This document shows, piece by piece, positions 1-8,204 of a stretch of DNA of 40,233 nt. The stretch's first letter is position 1, and each line of letters opens with the position of its first letter. The DNA is taken from assembly GCF_900547735.1 (NCBI RefSeq), contig NZ_URHZ01000053.1, forward strand, positions 1-40,233, given 5' to 3'. The DNA comes from an uncultured Clostridium sp. GTDB lineage: Bacteria; Bacillota; Clostridia; Lachnospirales; Lachnospiraceae. The translations under genes and the position numbers were made by a program. Below the pieces are notes generated by a model, which saw only the letters and a list, made by a program, of their open reading frames with translations, was not told the origin of the DNA and did not search any database.

Positions 1-126
1 AAGACTCATACACACCCTCCCACTCCCCCGTCCGCCGTCTTACAGAGGCGTCCTCACATCTCAACTAATTCCCCATCCCCTAAAAAGCTTAAGAAAAAGT
101 AATACCCTTTTTATCCAATTTCGTTG

Positions 127-132
127 TATAAT
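127..132 (+). promoter_or_regulatory. Candidate -10 box for the two-component operon
   Basis: TATAAT stands about 55 bases before the response regulator start. No convincing -35 hexamer lies 16-18 bases upstream, so the promoter may depend on an activator, possibly the response regulator itself. This is a weak call from the -10 match alone. Confidence 0.35.
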
Positions 133-185
133 GAAAAAAACTATGCTTTTTTACCGATAATGAGAATGGAGAAGGAGGTTTACTT

Positions 186-881
186 ATGCAGAGTATTCTT
201 GTCTGTGATGATGATAAACAAATTGTGGAAGCGATTGACATTTACCTCACCGGGGAAGGTTTTGAGGTGATTAAGGCCTACGACGGGTTCGAGGCGCTGG
301 AACTTTTGCAGTCCCACAATGTAAACCTGATGATTATAGATGTGATGATGCCGGGCCTGGATGGTATCAGGACCACTCTTAAGGTGCGTGAAACCAGCAG
401 TATCCCGATTATTATCCTGTCCGCGAAGTCTGAGGACGCCGATAAGATTCTGGGACTTAATATCGGGGCCGACGACTATATCACAAAACCGTTTAATCCA
501 CTGGAACTGGTGGCAAGGGTGAAATCCCAGCTTCGCCGCTATACTCAGCTCGGCAATATGAACACCCAGGCCGGCGGCCATATTTTTAAATGCGGCGGCC
601 TCCTGATCAATGACGAAAATAAGGAAGTGACCGTGGACGGCGATCTGATTAAGCTGACCCCGATTGAATACAATATTCTGCTTCTGCTCGTTAAGAATGC
701 AGGGAAGGTCTTCTCCATCGACCAGATTTATGAGGAAATCTGGAATGAGGAGGCTATTGGAGCCGACAATACGGTGGCTGTCCATATCCGCCATATCCGT
801 GAGAAAATTGAGATTAACCCCAGGGAGCCGCGTTACCTCAAGGTAGTGTGGGGCGTCGGCTACAAGATTGAGAAGCAGTAA
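186..881 (+). CDS. OmpR/PhoB-family response regulator
   Basis: DNA-binding half of a two-component system. The receiver domain (about residues 1-120) has the acidic cluster D8-D10, the phospho-acceptor D52 in IIDVMMPG, the switch S79 and the conserved K101 in KPF. A PhoB-type winged helix follows (about 130-229, ending VVWGVGYKIEKQ). At 231 residues it has the normal length of the family. ATG 186 sits 7 bases after a perfect AGGAGG (173-178). The histidine kinase follows 142 bases downstream on the same strand, so the two almost certainly pair. Downstream lie an O-acyltransferase and its partner, which suggests control of cell-envelope modification. Target genes cannot be read from the sequence. 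The last 27 coding bases resemble the repeat units found just after the stop codon. Confidence 0.95.
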   Translation: MQSILVCDDDKQIVEAIDIYLTGEGFEVIKAYDGFEALELLQSHNVNLMIIDVMMPGLDGIRTTLKVRETSSIPIIILSAKSEDADKILGLNIGADDYITKPFNPLELVARVKSQLRRYTQLGNMNTQAGGHIFKCGGLLINDENKEVTVDGDLIKLTPIEYNILLLLVKNAGKVFSIDQIYEEIWNEEAIGADNTVAVHIRHIREKIEINPREPRYLKVVWGVGYKIEKQ

Positions 882-963
882 GCGTCCGCTGATTGATCGA
901 GAAGCAGGCATCCGCTGATTGACTGAGAAACAGCAGGCGTCGGCTGATTGATCAAAAAACAGC
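852..963 (+). repeat. Four imperfect tandem units of about 28 bp starting in the regulator's 3' end
   Basis: Units begin at about 852, 881, 908 and 937. Each opens with a G-C-G-T-C-(C/G)-G-C-T-like block and ends in GAGAAGCAG, GAGAAACAG or AAAAAACAG. The first unit is the coding tail of the response regulator (GVGYKIEKQ); the other three follow the stop codon and contain GCTGATTGA instead. This reads as stepwise duplication of the gene's 3' end into the intergenic space. Confidence 0.7.
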
Positions 964-964
964 A

Positions 965-989
965 GCAGCCGTCTCATACGGCTGCCTTT
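965..989 (+). terminator. Short hairpin between regulator and kinase genes
   Basis: An 8-bp perfect stem GCAGCCGT (965-972) and ACGGCTGC (978-985) with loop CTCAT is followed only by CTTTC. The U tract is weak, so it more likely attenuates or sets the kinase/regulator ratio than stops transcription. The kinase has no clear promoter of its own. Confidence 0.45.
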
Positions 990-1023
990 CATCCTCTAAC
1001 GCAGAAAACAGGTGATAAATAAT

Positions 1024-3423
1024 ATGAAATATTCGCGACTATCCATGCAGGCCCAGAAGCTTATCGCCAGCGCCCTGCACCTCATTTTCCTGACTGTTAT
1101 GTTCGCGGGCATCGGCACCATGTATCTGAATGATAACTTTGGCGTCGGCATCACGCGTGTCCAGAATATGGCTTATGAGGATACCGATGAATTTACAAGA
1201 CAGTTTAACCGTGATTTGAATGACATTTTCCAGTACATTGAATACAATTCCACGTTTGAGAGCGGCGGGGCCATCGATGTTTCCAAGGAGATGCTGCAGA
1301 TGACCTTTGGCCCGAACGAGACGGAGAGCTTCAGCCTGGCGGATATCATTTCCTATCTGCAGTCCATGGGCTACCAGTTGAATGAAGATTTCCAGTGCAC
1401 AAAGGTCTCCACACCGGCCATCGACGCCAGGACCCGGGAAGGATACATCGACTGGGCGGCCAGTGATCCTGAAAAACACTACAGTTACCTGATACCCGGA
1501 ACGCGCAGAGCTTCACTGGAAGAGGTTTCACTGGAGATCATGGAGATGCTCCACCAGTACTATTCCACCTACAACCGGCTGCTTGTCAATCCCAGCAATC
1601 TGCATTTTAAGGTGGAATATTATGACGATGAATCCAGCACGAAAAGAGCGACCATTTATGCCAACGATCGTGATTTGACTTCAGACACATTAAAAACATA
1701 CGGCAAATATGCATACCTTCCGGGAAATTCCGTATTCTATGATACAAACCTGAAATCAATTGCGTTAAATACCGTGTCCGCCCTGGCGGCGAACAATCCT
1801 TATAATACGAACACATTTTATCTGCTGGCCGGAGTGGACACCACCTATCCGGTGCAGGATGTCTATTCGAATAACAGGGATGCTTTCCGGAGCATGCAGC
1901 ACTATTATATCAGCGGTTTTGTTCTCCTGGTGACCGGAGGCATGATTGCCCTGCTCACGCTCCTGTTCCTGCTCAAGGTATCAGGGCACAAAAATGCCGG
2001 TGACAAGACCATCACCCTGCACGGATTTGACAGAACGAGCACGGAGACAGGCATTGTCATGTTCTCCCTCTTAACCATTGCAGGCTTCGCCTTCTGCCGT
2101 CTGGCCCTTGTGCGGATTGCCCATCTGGTGCTGCCGGAGGAATCCTGGGCGCTGTCGGAACGCGTGCTTTATACGGCGGTCTTCTATCTGGGAGCGCTGC
2201 TTCTGTTCTTCAGTCTGCTCAGAAGATATAAGGCCGGAACCATTTGGACCGGAAGTTTTATCTGCCGGTGGAGTGAGCGCATGTCCATCTTTTTTACCGG
2301 GCAGAGCTTTACGACCCGTATGGTTGTCAGTTTCCTGGCCTACGCGGCCATCAACACCTCCCTCATCAGCCTTGCATGGTTTTTGTGGGACAGAATTTAC
2401 CTGAGCAAGACTACCATTTACGCCCTGACGGGAATGGTGATTCTCGCATGTGTCGCATTCAATCTCTGGATCTTCTACCTGCTGTTTAAACATGCGGTGG
2501 AACACGATATGATCAGCACGGCCATAGAACGCCTGGCAGCCGGTGAGACGAGCTATCAGGTAAATCTGGATGACTTTGACGGCAGGGAATTTGAACTGGC
2601 GGCCAATATCAACAATATCAGTCTCGGCCTGGAGTCTGCACTTCAGGAAAAGGTTAAGAGCGAACGCCTGAAAACGGACCTGATTACCAATGTATCCCAC
2701 GATATCAAGACGCCTCTGACCTCCATCATCAATTATGTAGGACTGATACGGCGTGAAAATATCCAGGATGAAAAAATTCTCCGCTACCTGGACGTTCTGG
2801 AACAGAAATCCAACCGTCTGAAGACACTGACGGAAGATCTGGTGGAGGCGTCAAAGGCCAGTTCCGGTAATCTGAAACTGGAGATCAGCGATATCGACTT
2901 TATTGAGCTGGTCTATCAGACAAATGGGGAGTTTGAGGAGAAATTTGCCAGCAGGCATCTGGAACTCATCACCACCGCTCCCGAAGAAACACTGCTGATA
3001 GAAGCCGACGGACGCAGGCTGTGGCGCGTTCTGGAAAACCTCTATAACAACGCGTTTAAGTACGCGATGGAAAACAGCCGTATTTACATTGATATTACGA
3101 AGGACAATCTGCGGATTAACGAGGAGGGACTGATACTTCCCCCACAGGTTGTATTCACCATTAAAAATATTTCGGCCAATCCGCTGAATATCCGCGGTGA
3201 TGAGCTGACGGAACGTTTCGTACGCGGCGATGTGGCCAGAGCGACGGAGGGAAGCGGACTGGGCCTGTCCATTGCCAAGAGCCTGACGGAGCTTCAGAAA
3301 GGCAGTTTTGAAATTTATATTGACGGCGATCTGTTTAAGGCACAGTTATCCTTCGATATTAAGGAAAGATCGAAACCTCCGAAACCCGCTAAGACGCCGG
3401 AGCCTCCGGCGGACAACCCGTAA
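1024..3423 (+). CDS. Membrane-bound sensor histidine kinase with extracytoplasmic and multi-pass membrane region
   Basis: Sensor partner of the upstream response regulator. One N-terminal membrane segment (about residues 12-35) leads to a large extracytoplasmic part of roughly 260 residues. About five further membrane segments follow (near 294-320, 342-368, 381-399, 429-455 and 464-489). The cytoplasmic core has the HisKA box NVSHDIKTPLTS with H559, the N box ENLYNNAFKYA near 670 and the G box GSGLGLS near 742. The C-terminus is a Pro/Lys-rich tail. An in-frame GTG lies at 1012, but it is inside the AGGTGATA ribosome site (1010-1017), which sits 6 bases before ATG 1024; I therefore use ATG. 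The ligand is unknown. Many bacitracin-type and Lachnospiraceae envelope sensors share this multi-pass layout, which agrees with the acyltransferase genes that follow 40 bases later. Confidence 0.92.
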   Translation: MKYSRLSMQAQKLIASALHLIFLTVMFAGIGTMYLNDNFGVGITRVQNMAYEDTDEFTRQFNRDLNDIFQYIEYNSTFESGGAIDVSKEMLQMTFGPNETESFSLADIISYLQSMGYQLNEDFQCTKVSTPAIDARTREGYIDWAASDPEKHYSYLIPGTRRASLEEVSLEIMEMLHQYYSTYNRLLVNPSNLHFKVEYYDDESSTKRATIYANDRDLTSDTLKTYGKYAYLPGNSVFYDTNLKSIALNTVSALAANNPYNTNTFYLLAGVDTTYPVQDVYSNNRDAFRSMQHYYISGFVLLVTGGMIALLTLLFLLKVSGHKNAGDKTITLHGFDRTSTETGIVMFSLLTIAGFAFCRLALVRIAHLVLPEESWALSERVLYTAVFYLGALLLFFSLLRRYKAGTIWTGSFICRWSERMSIFFTGQSFTTRMVVSFLAYAAINTSLISLAWFLWDRIYLSKTTIYALTGMVILACVAFNLWIFYLLFKHAVEHDMISTAIERLAAGETSYQVNLDDFDGREFELAANINNISLGLESALQEKVKSERLKTDLITNVSHDIKTPLTSIINYVGLIRRENIQDEKILRYLDVLEQKSNRLKTLTEDLVEASKASSGNLKLEISDIDFIELVYQTNGEFEEKFASRHLELITTAPEETLLIEADGRRLWRVLENLYNNAFKYAMENSRIYIDITKDNLRINEEGLILPPQVVFTIKNISANPLNIRGDELTERFVRGDVARATEGSGLGLSIAKSLTELQKGSFEIYIDGDLFKAQLSFDIKERSKPPKPAKTPEPPADNP

Positions 3424-3463
3424 CAAAAACATCCTGAGATAATATACAAAAGGCGGTATTATT

Positions 3464-4876
3464 ATGTTATTCAGTTCCCTTGTATTTCTTTGGTTTTTCC
3501 TGCCGGCCACGGCGTTTTTATACTACTTGGTTCCAGGCAGGAATGCTAAAAATATTGTCCTTTTCGCGGCCAGCCTCATCTTCTACGGATGGGGCGGACC
3601 GCGTTATCTGCTTTTAGTGCTCCTTACAGTCTTTTTGTGCTATACGGCCGGACTGTGCCTGGACGCCGCAGACAGCCGCACAGGTCTTAAGAAACTGACC
3701 GTGGCGGTATTTGCCTTGATTACCCTGGGTATCCTCGGGTATTTTAAATACTATAATTTCTTTGTGACAACGGTGGGACGCCTTGCCGGAACAGAACTTT
3801 TCCCTCTGAGGAATATCGTCCTTCCCCTCGGCATCTCTTTTTATACTTTCCAGGCCATCTCCTATGTGGTCGATGTCTACCGCGGCAAAAGCCCGGCGCA
3901 GAAAAATCTGTTTCACATGGCGCTTTACATCTTCCTGTTCCCTCAGATTCTATCGGGACCCATTGTAAAATACCACCAGATCGCCGGACAGCTTACGGAC
4001 CGCACGGAGACGCTTTCCATGCAGTTTTACGGAATTAAACGGTTTGTATACGGCCTTGCAAAGAAAGTTCTGCTGGCCAACACATTCGGCCAGTCCGTCG
4101 ACTATATTATGGGCGTGCCGTCGGAGCAGATGGGGACCGTGACCGCCTGGCTGGCTGTGATTCTGTACACGCTTCAGATATACTACGACTTTTCCGGTTA
4201 TTCGGACATGGCAATCGGACTGGGAAGGATGTTCGGGTTTTACTATGAGGAAAACTTTAATTACCCCTACCTCTCCTCTTCCATTACCGAATTCTGGAGG
4301 CGGTGGCATATTTCCCTGTCAACCTGGTTCAGGGAATATCTGTATATTCCTCTCGGCGGCAACCGGAAGGGACTTTCAAGAACCTGTGTAAACCTTTTTA
4401 TCGTATTCCTGGCAACCGGCCTCTGGCACGGCGCAAGCATGACGTTTATTATCTGGGGAATCTACCACGGTATTTTTATCCTTTCGGAACGGCTCTGGCT
4501 GAAAAAGCTGCTGGATAAAAACCCATTTAAGATTCTTAACCATCTGTATGCAATGATCGTGGTCGTCTTCGGCTGGCTCCTGTTCCGCGCTCCCAGCATG
4601 ACCTTTGCCGTTAACCTTGCAAAAGCCATGATCCGCCCCACCCGGGGTCTTTGGAATGCGGGGCTCTTTGCCAACAACAAGATTCTGTTCCTCGCCGCCC
4701 TGGGAATTCTCCTGTGCGGACCGGTGCAGGCTCTTTTTCCCCGGTTTAAGGCCCATATTTTTGATGAGGAATCCGTATCCTATGGAGATATTGCCGTGAT
4801 GATCGTGCTCTTATTCCTGTCCACTCTGGTCGTTGTAAGCAGTACCTATACCGCGTTTATTTATTTCCAGTTCTGA
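3464..4876 (+). CDS. MBOAT-family O-acyltransferase (DltB/AlgI/PatA-like)
   Basis: Multi-pass membrane enzyme that moves an acyl group, usually acetyl, across the membrane for O-acylation of an exported polymer. The family core EFWRRWHISLSTWF holds H282, and LWHGASMTFIIWG holds the conserved catalytic-type H322. Length (470 residues) and hydrophobic pattern fit AlgI/DltB-like proteins. The neighbour downstream is a DHHW/AlgX-like protein, the usual partner in such two-gene acetylation modules. No dltA, dltC or dltD is present, so D-alanylation of teichoic acid is unlikely. The polymer acted on is unknown; no glycosyltransferases lie in this window. It probably shares a transcript with the two-component genes 40 bases upstream. 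Confidence 0.93.
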   Translation: MLFSSLVFLWFFLPATAFLYYLVPGRNAKNIVLFAASLIFYGWGGPRYLLLVLLTVFLCYTAGLCLDAADSRTGLKKLTVAVFALITLGILGYFKYYNFFVTTVGRLAGTELFPLRNIVLPLGISFYTFQAISYVVDVYRGKSPAQKNLFHMALYIFLFPQILSGPIVKYHQIAGQLTDRTETLSMQFYGIKRFVYGLAKKVLLANTFGQSVDYIMGVPSEQMGTVTAWLAVILYTLQIYYDFSGYSDMAIGLGRMFGFYYEENFNYPYLSSSITEFWRRWHISLSTWFREYLYIPLGGNRKGLSRTCVNLFIVFLATGLWHGASMTFIIWGIYHGIFILSERLWLKKLLDKNPFKILNHLYAMIVVVFGWLLFRAPSMTFAVNLAKAMIRPTRGLWNAGLFANNKILFLAALGILLCGPVQALFPRFKAHIFDEESVSYGDIAVMIVLLFLSTLVVVSSTYTAFIYFQF

Positions 4877-4900
4877 TTAATTCTGATAAGTTCTGATATA
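4871..4900 (+). repeat. Three 10-bp tandem repeats over the acyltransferase stop codon
   Basis: TTCTGATTAA, TTCTGATAAG and TTCTGATATA follow each other exactly. The first unit contains the last codon (TTC) and the TGA stop, so each unit repeats the gene end. The ribosome site of the next gene begins right after the third unit. Confidence 0.8.
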
Positions 4901-4913
4901 AGGAGTTTTGTTT

Positions 4914-6014
4914 ATGAACAAAAAGATCATAATGATTGCCGGGTTCTGGCTGTGCCTTCTGGCGCCCAACCTGCTGTTTCCACTTATGAAAAATGAGTCG
5001 GATGCCGGAAGTGATGAGAACCGTACGCTTGCAGAGTTTCCGGTGCTGTCCGCTGAGAATCTGGAACGTTTTCCCTCCGAAATGGACGGTTATATCAATG
5101 ACCATGCCGCCTTCCGGAACCGTTTTCTCTCCCTCAACGCCAGACTGAATCTGGATTTGTTCGATTACCCCGATTCCACGCAGGTGCTGAAGGGAAAAGA
5201 CGGATGGTATTTCTATACGGCCGGTTCGTCGATAGCCGACTGTCTCGGCATCAACCGGTATCCGCAGCCCGTTCTGGAATCCATCACCGCACACATCCAG
5301 ACTGCGGCCGACTATTTTGAATCGCAGGGGATCGAATTTCTGCTCGTACTCCCGCCCAGCAAGGAGTCTGTATACAGGGAATATCTTCCCGACAGCTGCC
5401 GCCAGCTCAGTTCACCCACGCGTTCCGAGGAGTTGATTTCCTATATTAAGGAGCACAGCAGCGTGACGGTCATTGATCCGGCTCCCTGTTTTAAGGAAAA
5501 CAGAGATTATAAGTGGTACTTTAAGACCGACACCCACTGGAACGATGCCGCCGGTTTTGTGACAAACCAGATGCTGATCGAGGCGCTGGAAGGGACTCCG
5601 GTATCCATAGATGATGTGACCGTATCCTACCTCCCCTCCGGTGTCGGAGATCTGGGAAAACTGTTCCACATGCCCGCATCGCGGACCGACGACACCTTTG
5701 CCGCCATAAGCGGTTACTATGACGAACTGGAAACAACCCGGGAGGACGTAAACGGAGACGGCAACATCACCCACCTGGTCACACCGGGAGCGCCCGATCC
5801 GCGCCGGGTCGCAGTGTACCGCGACTCCTTCGGATACTCCCTTTCACAGACACTGAACAAATACTTCCAGTATACGGATTTCTACCACTGGCAGGCCTTC
5901 GACGCTTCCATGCTGGAGGAATATAAACCGGATGTGGTCGTTTATGAGGTGGTGGAACGGGAACAGGGCAGAATTCCTGAAGATATGATGAAACTGGCGC
6001 CCGGAGCGTTTTAA
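4914..6014 (+). CDS. DHHW/AlgX-like SGNH-type protein, partner of the MBOAT acyltransferase
   Basis: Extracytoplasmic partner thought to pass the acyl group from the MBOAT protein to a surface polymer. An N-terminal membrane anchor or uncleaved signal (about residues 3-24) is followed by a soluble domain. The DHHW-type signature TDTHWND holds D206 and H208, and RDSFGYS holds the candidate nucleophile S305, as in AlgJ/AlgX and SGNH enzymes. A TTG lies in frame at 4908 but only 2 bases after AGGAG (4901-4905); ATG 4914 is correctly spaced at 8 bases. It lies 37 bases after the MBOAT gene and is the last gene of the unit, since a strong terminator follows. The acceptor polymer is not indicated. 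Confidence 0.88.
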   Translation: MNKKIIMIAGFWLCLLAPNLLFPLMKNESDAGSDENRTLAEFPVLSAENLERFPSEMDGYINDHAAFRNRFLSLNARLNLDLFDYPDSTQVLKGKDGWYFYTAGSSIADCLGINRYPQPVLESITAHIQTAADYFESQGIEFLLVLPPSKESVYREYLPDSCRQLSSPTRSEELISYIKEHSSVTVIDPAPCFKENRDYKWYFKTDTHWNDAAGFVTNQMLIEALEGTPVSIDDVTVSYLPSGVGDLGKLFHMPASRTDDTFAAISGYYDELETTREDVNGDGNITHLVTPGAPDPRRVAVYRDSFGYSLSQTLNKYFQYTDFYHWQAFDASMLEEYKPDVVVYEVVEREQGRIPEDMMKLAPGAF

Positions 6015-6018
6015 GAAA

Positions 6019-6062
6019 AATCGGCAGAAGTCCTGGAAAATATGGATGACTGCCGGTTTTTT
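6019..6062 (+). terminator. Rho-independent terminator of the two-component/acyltransferase operon
   Basis: A 9-bp stem AATCGGCAG (6019-6027) and CTGCCGGTT (6050-6058) with one G-U pair runs directly into six T (6057-6062). It ends the unit that starts near 130. Confidence 0.88.
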
Positions 6063-6091
6063 CATATAAAATGATAGTTCGTCCGATTTTT

Positions 6092-6120
6092 TTGCATTCT
6101 CAGTTTTGCTATGATATACT
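6092..6120 (+). promoter_or_regulatory. Promoter of the MerR-family gene
   Basis: TTGCAT (6092-6097), 17 bases, then TATACT (6115-6120). The start codon is 32 bases further on. It looks like an ordinary vegetative promoter. Confidence 0.7.
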
Positions 6121-6151
6121 GAGGCAAATAACTGTTTTACGGGGTGAAGTC

Positions 6152-7003
6152 ATGAAGGATACATATACAATCTCTGAACTGGCGGGATTTTTCAATATTT
6201 CGGCACAGACACTGCGCCATTATGATAAAATAGGCCTCCTGAAGCCAAGTATTATCGGCTCCGATAACAATTACCGGATGTATGACCGGAAAAATTTCCG
6301 CAAGCTTTATCTGATTGTAGAATTGCGGAGCCTCGGCCTCTCCCTGAAGGAGATCAGGGAATACTGCGCAAAGAAAGACATGGAACAGTTGGAGGCTACC
6401 CTGCAAAAAAGCAGTGCAGCTCTCGAGAAAGAAATTGAAGAGCTTACCGCCATGCGGCGGCACGTGGAAAGTTACCTTCAAAAAATCCGCTTATCCCGGG
6501 GAAATTATAAAAACCTGTACGAAATAAAACTTCTTCCGGACCGCCACACTTACTTTATCCCCGCCAACTTTGAAATATCCGACCTGGAGCTGTATATGGC
6601 TCTTCTCCTTAACTCTTACCGGGTATCATGCAGCGGCCAGAAACGTCAAAGCCTGAAGCGCATTGTTCTGACAATTGAACAGACGAGGTTGGAAGCGCGC
6701 CGGTTCAGGCTGTACGGCGGAATCGGATTTCTGCTGGAACATCCGGTCCAAAGCGGGAACCGTCATACAATTCCCGGCGGAATGTACGCCTGTGCCTATC
6801 ATATGGGCGGGTATGATACCATACATGTAACTTATAAAAAACTGTGGGATTATCTCACGGAACACGATTATTCCATCGCAGGGAATTCCACGGAGATTTC
6901 GATTGCGGATATCGCATTTACCGACAACCCTGAAAATTATATAACTGAAATTCAAATTCCGGTAAAAGAGGCAGACAGCCGCAGTAACAACCGGATTACG
7001 TAG
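6152..7003 (+). CDS. MerR-family regulator with C-terminal effector-binding-like domain
   Basis: One-component regulator, 283 residues from ATG 6152. The MerR helix-turn-helix is at the N-terminus (YTISELAGFFNISAQTLRHYDKIGLL, then the wing NNYRMYD). A dimerising coiled coil follows (about 75-125, rich in E/K/L). The C-terminal 150 residues resemble the GyrI/BltR-type effector-binding fold (PDRHTYFIPANFE). A longer frame opens at 6071, but that would overlap the promoter; GGGGTGA (6141-6147) is well placed for ATG 6152. It precedes the nitrilase/YjiH/EamA genes, whose promoter has the long spacer that MerR activators act on, so control of those genes is the simplest role. The ligand is unknown. 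Confidence 0.9.
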   Translation: MKDTYTISELAGFFNISAQTLRHYDKIGLLKPSIIGSDNNYRMYDRKNFRKLYLIVELRSLGLSLKEIREYCAKKDMEQLEATLQKSSAALEKEIEELTAMRRHVESYLQKIRLSRGNYKNLYEIKLLPDRHTYFIPANFEISDLELYMALLLNSYRVSCSGQKRQSLKRIVLTIEQTRLEARRFRLYGGIGFLLEHPVQSGNRHTIPGGMYACAYHMGGYDTIHVTYKKLWDYLTEHDYSIAGNSTEISIADIAFTDNPENYITEIQIPVKEADSRSNNRIT

Positions 7004-7035
7004 GTTATACAGAAATGTATAGCCTGCTTTTTTTT
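7001..7035 (+). terminator. Terminator of the MerR-family gene
   Basis: Stem GGTTATACA (7003-7011), tetraloop GAAA and TGTATAGCC (7016-7024), with one G-U pair, then TGC and eight T (7028-7035). The stop codon is part of the stem base. Confidence 0.9.
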
Positions 7036-7066
7036 GCTTCAATCGGGCATAATCGGTTTTAAAATC

Positions 7067-7092
7067 CAAACATTATACCGGTATAATGTTTG
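7067..7092. promoter_or_regulatory. Perfect 26-bp palindrome, candidate operator
   Basis: Both 13-base arms (CAAACATTATACC and its exact complement) meet with no spacer around ATACCGGTAT. Each strand contains TATAAT, so the site could also cover -10 boxes. It lies 51 bases upstream of the nitrilase promoter and after the MerR terminator. A dimeric repressor or activator site is the likeliest reading. Confidence 0.6.
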
Positions 7093-7142
7093 AAGGCCCG
7101 ACTAAAGCAGGTTAAAGACCGTTTGATAACGATATTACTCCA

Positions 7143-7173
7143 TTGACTTTACAACGACAACAACATGTATACT
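7143..7173 (+). promoter_or_regulatory. Nitrilase-operon promoter with a MerR-type 19-bp spacer
   Basis: TTGACT (7143-7148) and TATACT (7168-7173) are near-consensus but 19 bases apart rather than 17. MerR activators work by twisting such over-long spacers. A short dyad TACA-N12-TGTA (7150-7169) lies inside the spacer. The AGGAGG ribosome site is at 7191-7196. Confidence 0.65.
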
Positions 7174-7204
7174 TAAGAAAAAACAGTTATAGGAGGTCGT
7201 TGTT

Positions 7205-8176
7205 ATGAACCGAAACCTGAATGTCTCTATTATCCAAATGCCGCGGGCTGATCTCGCTGCAAATCTTTTATACCTGCGCAATTCCGTTGATTCCCTGATG
7301 GCCGGATACGTAAAGCCGGAATTAATTGTCGGCGTTGAAATGGGTATCAGCATGGTACCGCAGACAATTCCCGGCCCGGCCACCGATTTTCTTGGAGCCA
7401 TTGCCAAAAAGCACGGCATTTACTTCATTCCCGGTACGATGGCGGAATCTGCGCCTGAACTTCCGGACGGCGGATTCTACAATTCCTGCCCGGTATTTGG
7501 CCCGGATGGAACGCTTCTCACTGTCTGCAGGAAAAAAGTACCCGTCCGCCCCTGCGAAGGCTCCTGCCCCGATGAGAGTAATAATTACTGTCTGTTCCAT
7601 ATTCCCGAAAAAGATATAACAGCAGGTGTTTTAGTCTGCTATGATCAGTTTTTTCCGGAAATCCCGCGTACACTGGCACTGATGGGAGCGGAACTTATCA
7701 TTTGTCCGTCCGGTGATCCGATTGAGTTCCGTCATATTCCTGATATCTTACCGAGGGCCAGAGCTCTGGAAAATGAGCTGTATTATATCTGGACCTGCGG
7801 TACCGGACAGGGACTCGGCGGTACCTCCTGCGGACGATCCGTTGTAATCGATCCGGAGGGACAGGTTGTCGATCGGTGCGGAAATGTTCCGGCCCGCCTG
7901 ACATGCACTCTCGATTTAGACTTCGTGCGCAGGAAACGGCTGTGCGGAAAGGATCAGCATCTGAACTCCCTGCGTCATTTCCATGTCGCCTATCCTTTTG
8001 CCGATAAACTTGATCTTGCTCCGGTTTACAAAAATATGCCCGGATTAACAGATAATCCCGCCGCCTATACCGAAAGGCTGAAGGAAATGGGAGTCGCTCC
8101 CTTCACCCATGAATTGCCGGAACCAAGTGATTCCGACCGTCTTCTGGATGAACTGTACCGGAAACTGAATAACTGA
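7205..8176 (+). CDS. Carbon-nitrogen hydrolase (nitrilase superfamily amidase)
   Basis: Cytoplasmic enzyme that cleaves a C-N bond of an amide or related compound. The Glu-Lys-Cys triad can be placed: E45 in VGVEMG, K110/K111 in CRKKVP, and C145 in GVLVCYDQFFPE. Length (323 residues) is a little above the usual 260-310, with a C-terminal extension after about 270. ATG 7205 lies 8 bases after AGGAGG. The next gene starts 28 bases downstream, so it probably shares an operon with a YjiH-like membrane protein and an EamA exporter. The substrate cannot be named. The neighbourhood with transporters suggests handling of an imported amide or release of ammonia from it. Confidence 0.9.
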   Translation: MNRNLNVSIIQMPRADLAANLLYLRNSVDSLMAGYVKPELIVGVEMGISMVPQTIPGPATDFLGAIAKKHGIYFIPGTMAESAPELPDGGFYNSCPVFGPDGTLLTVCRKKVPVRPCEGSCPDESNNYCLFHIPEKDITAGVLVCYDQFFPEIPRTLALMGAELIICPSGDPIEFRHIPDILPRARALENELYYIWTCGTGQGLGGTSCGRSVVIDPEGQVVDRCGNVPARLTCTLDLDFVRRKRLCGKDQHLNSLRHFHVAYPFADKLDLAPVYKNMPGLTDNPAAYTERLKEMGVAPFTHELPEPSDSDRLLDELYRKLNN

Positions 8177-8204
8177 ATCAGCCAGAATAAGGAGGAGTAA
8201 AAGC

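Noticed and set aside
3464..6014. A dlt operon for D-alanylation of teichoic acid
   Set aside because: The MBOAT protein is DltB-like, but there is no DltA ligase, DltC carrier or true DltD; the partner is of the DHHW/AlgX type.
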